DNA of 5,991 nt, taken from the NCBI GenBank assembly GCA_017540915.1, contig JAFYAD010000054.1:1-5991 (forward strand), written 5' to 3'. The notes below the pieces were generated by a model. It made no database searches. It was given only the letters and a program-made list of their open reading frames with translations, and was not told the origin of the DNA. Positions 5,694 through 5,991 of the stretch are shown here, in pieces (position 1 is the first letter of the stretch; each line of letters starts with the position of its first letter). The translations under genes and the position numbers were made by a program. This stretch comes from Lachnospiraceae bacterium. GTDB lineage: Bacteria; Bacillota_A; Clostridia; Lachnospirales; Lachnospiraceae.

Positions 5694-5879
5694 CTATGAC
5701 GACGTCTCCTTTTTTTCGGCATTTATATCAGGCGCCTGCATAGAGGCGCTTCTGTCCATAAATTCGGAAAAAACATCAACACCGGTGAGATCAACATCTT
5801 CTTTTCCTTCAGCCTTTGACGCCTGAACGTCGCTCTTCACCATAGGCTGTGAAAAGACCGAAATATTACCTGTCGTCAT
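5694..5879 (-). CDS. FliK N-terminal fragment, 61 codons before the amber stop
   Basis: The fragment begins MTTGNISVFSQPMVKSDVQA and ends KKETSS before TAG. It has the best ribosome site of the locus (GGAGG, 6 nt upstream), so it should be translated. It holds the VDVFSEFMDRS segment, which resembles the N-terminal export region of FliK proteins. On its own it has no switch domain and could not control hook length. It is read as the first part of the broken fliK, not as an independent gene. Confidence 0.7.
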   Translation of the reverse strand: MTTGNISVFSQPMVKSDVQASKAEGKEDVDLTGVDVFSEFMDRSASMQAPDINAEKKETSS

Positions 5880-5885
5880 AGAATC

Positions 5886-5890
5886 CCTCC
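5886..5890 (-). promoter_or_regulatory. Ribosome binding site of fliK
   Basis: GGAGG on the minus strand lies 6 nt before the ATG at 5879-5877. It fixes the true fliK start upstream of the amber codon and argues against the ATG at 5492 as the natural start. Confidence 0.85.
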
Positions 5891-5894
5891 GATC

Positions 5895-5991
5895 TTATTT
5901 TTTATTTTTACCGGGGTATAGGATCTCCGTCACCCTGGCGGCGATCTCAGCATCCATGTTGCCCAATATCTCTCCTCTCGACTCCGCATCC
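5895..5991 (-). CDS. C-terminus of a MotE/MgtE_N-like flagellar protein (partial, cut by right edge)
   Basis: Only the last 31 codons and the TAA stop (5897-5895) are in the window; one further base belongs to the preceding codon. The visible end, with RGEILGNMDAEIAARVTEIL then YPGKNKK, fits the helical repeat of MgtE N-terminal-like domains, in which EIL..MD.E.AA..T.. recurs. In Clostridia a protein with this domain (MotE/FlbB-like, a chaperone-type partner of the stator or export apparatus) is often encoded between fliJ and fliK, which matches this position. The call rests on a short fragment plus context. Confidence 0.6.
   Translation of the reverse strand, partial: DAESRGEILGNMDAEIAARVTEILYPGKNKK

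Larger units (their letters stand above)
4272..5879 (-). pseudogene. fliK: fliK, hook-length control gene interrupted by an amber stop
   Basis: FliK is the exported ruler that measures the hook and, by its C-terminal domain, switches the export gate from hook to filament substrates. The gene starts with ATG at 5879-5877, 6 nt after GGAGG and 15 nt after the MotE-like gene. It would encode about 535 codon positions. Codon 62 is TAG (5696-5694). By hand translation the frame continues without another stop through TKSSSPEESYNKLQSETHSN and on to AIKDEFKVSDEDIEKVMDLL, where it joins the 406-codon open frame. Both parts are in the same frame, so the lesion is a nonsense change and not an indel. No ATG, GTG or TTG lies between the TAG and the ATG at 5492. 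Explanations are a real loss-of-function mutation, a strain-level suppressor, or a base error in the assembly. A working single-frame gene is the clear ancestor. Confidence 0.85.

Noticed and set aside
5694..5696. TAG as a recoded sense codon in this genome
   Set aside because: The TIGR02530 protein ends at TAG exactly at its usual C-terminus VFTNIDGAVIV, so TAG acts as a stop here.
5710..5716. Slippage on the A7 run as a way past the fliK stop
   Set aside because: The sequence after the stop is in the same frame as the sequence before it, so a one-base slip would leave the fliK frame and would have to be undone.

Overview
The window is a stretch of the large flagellar (fla/che-type) operon of a motile, low-to-mid-GC Gram-positive bacterium, with every gene on the minus strand. 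The gene order (MotE-like, fliK, flgD, TIGR02530-family gene, flgE, motA), the strong AGGAGG-type ribosome binding sites, a TTG start and the style of the FlgD and FlgE sequences point to the Clostridia. Lachnospiraceae is the likeliest family, but that is inferred from layout and sequence style, not from a database search.

Read in the direction of transcription (right to left), the window opens with the last 31 codons of a MotE/MgtE_N-like protein. fliK (hook-length control) follows 15 nt later. It is interrupted by one in-frame amber codon (TAG, 5694-5696) after 61 codons. The frame stays open on both sides, so this is a nonsense mutation or sequencing error, not a frameshift. Next come flgD (hook cap, with an unusual C-terminal helical module and acidic tail), a TIGR02530-family flagellar operon protein, and a very large flgE (769 aa hook protein) that ends in three consecutive stop codons, TAA-TAG-TGA. 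A textbook intrinsic terminator lies about 60 nt past flgE. A separate sigma-A-like promoter and a leader of about 100 nt with small hairpins then precede motA (stator subunit), which starts at TTG and runs off the left edge.

Functionally, FlgD caps the growing hook, FlgE is its building block, FliK measures hook length and switches the export gate, and MotA (with MotB, presumably just beyond the left edge) drives rotation. The terminator and promoter separate hook assembly genes from motor genes. The small flbD gene often found between flgE and motA is absent. No RNA genes, CRISPR arrays, insertion sequences or convincing plus-strand genes were seen. The most notable points are the amber codon in fliK, the extra module on FlgD, and the transcriptional punctuation between flgE and motA.
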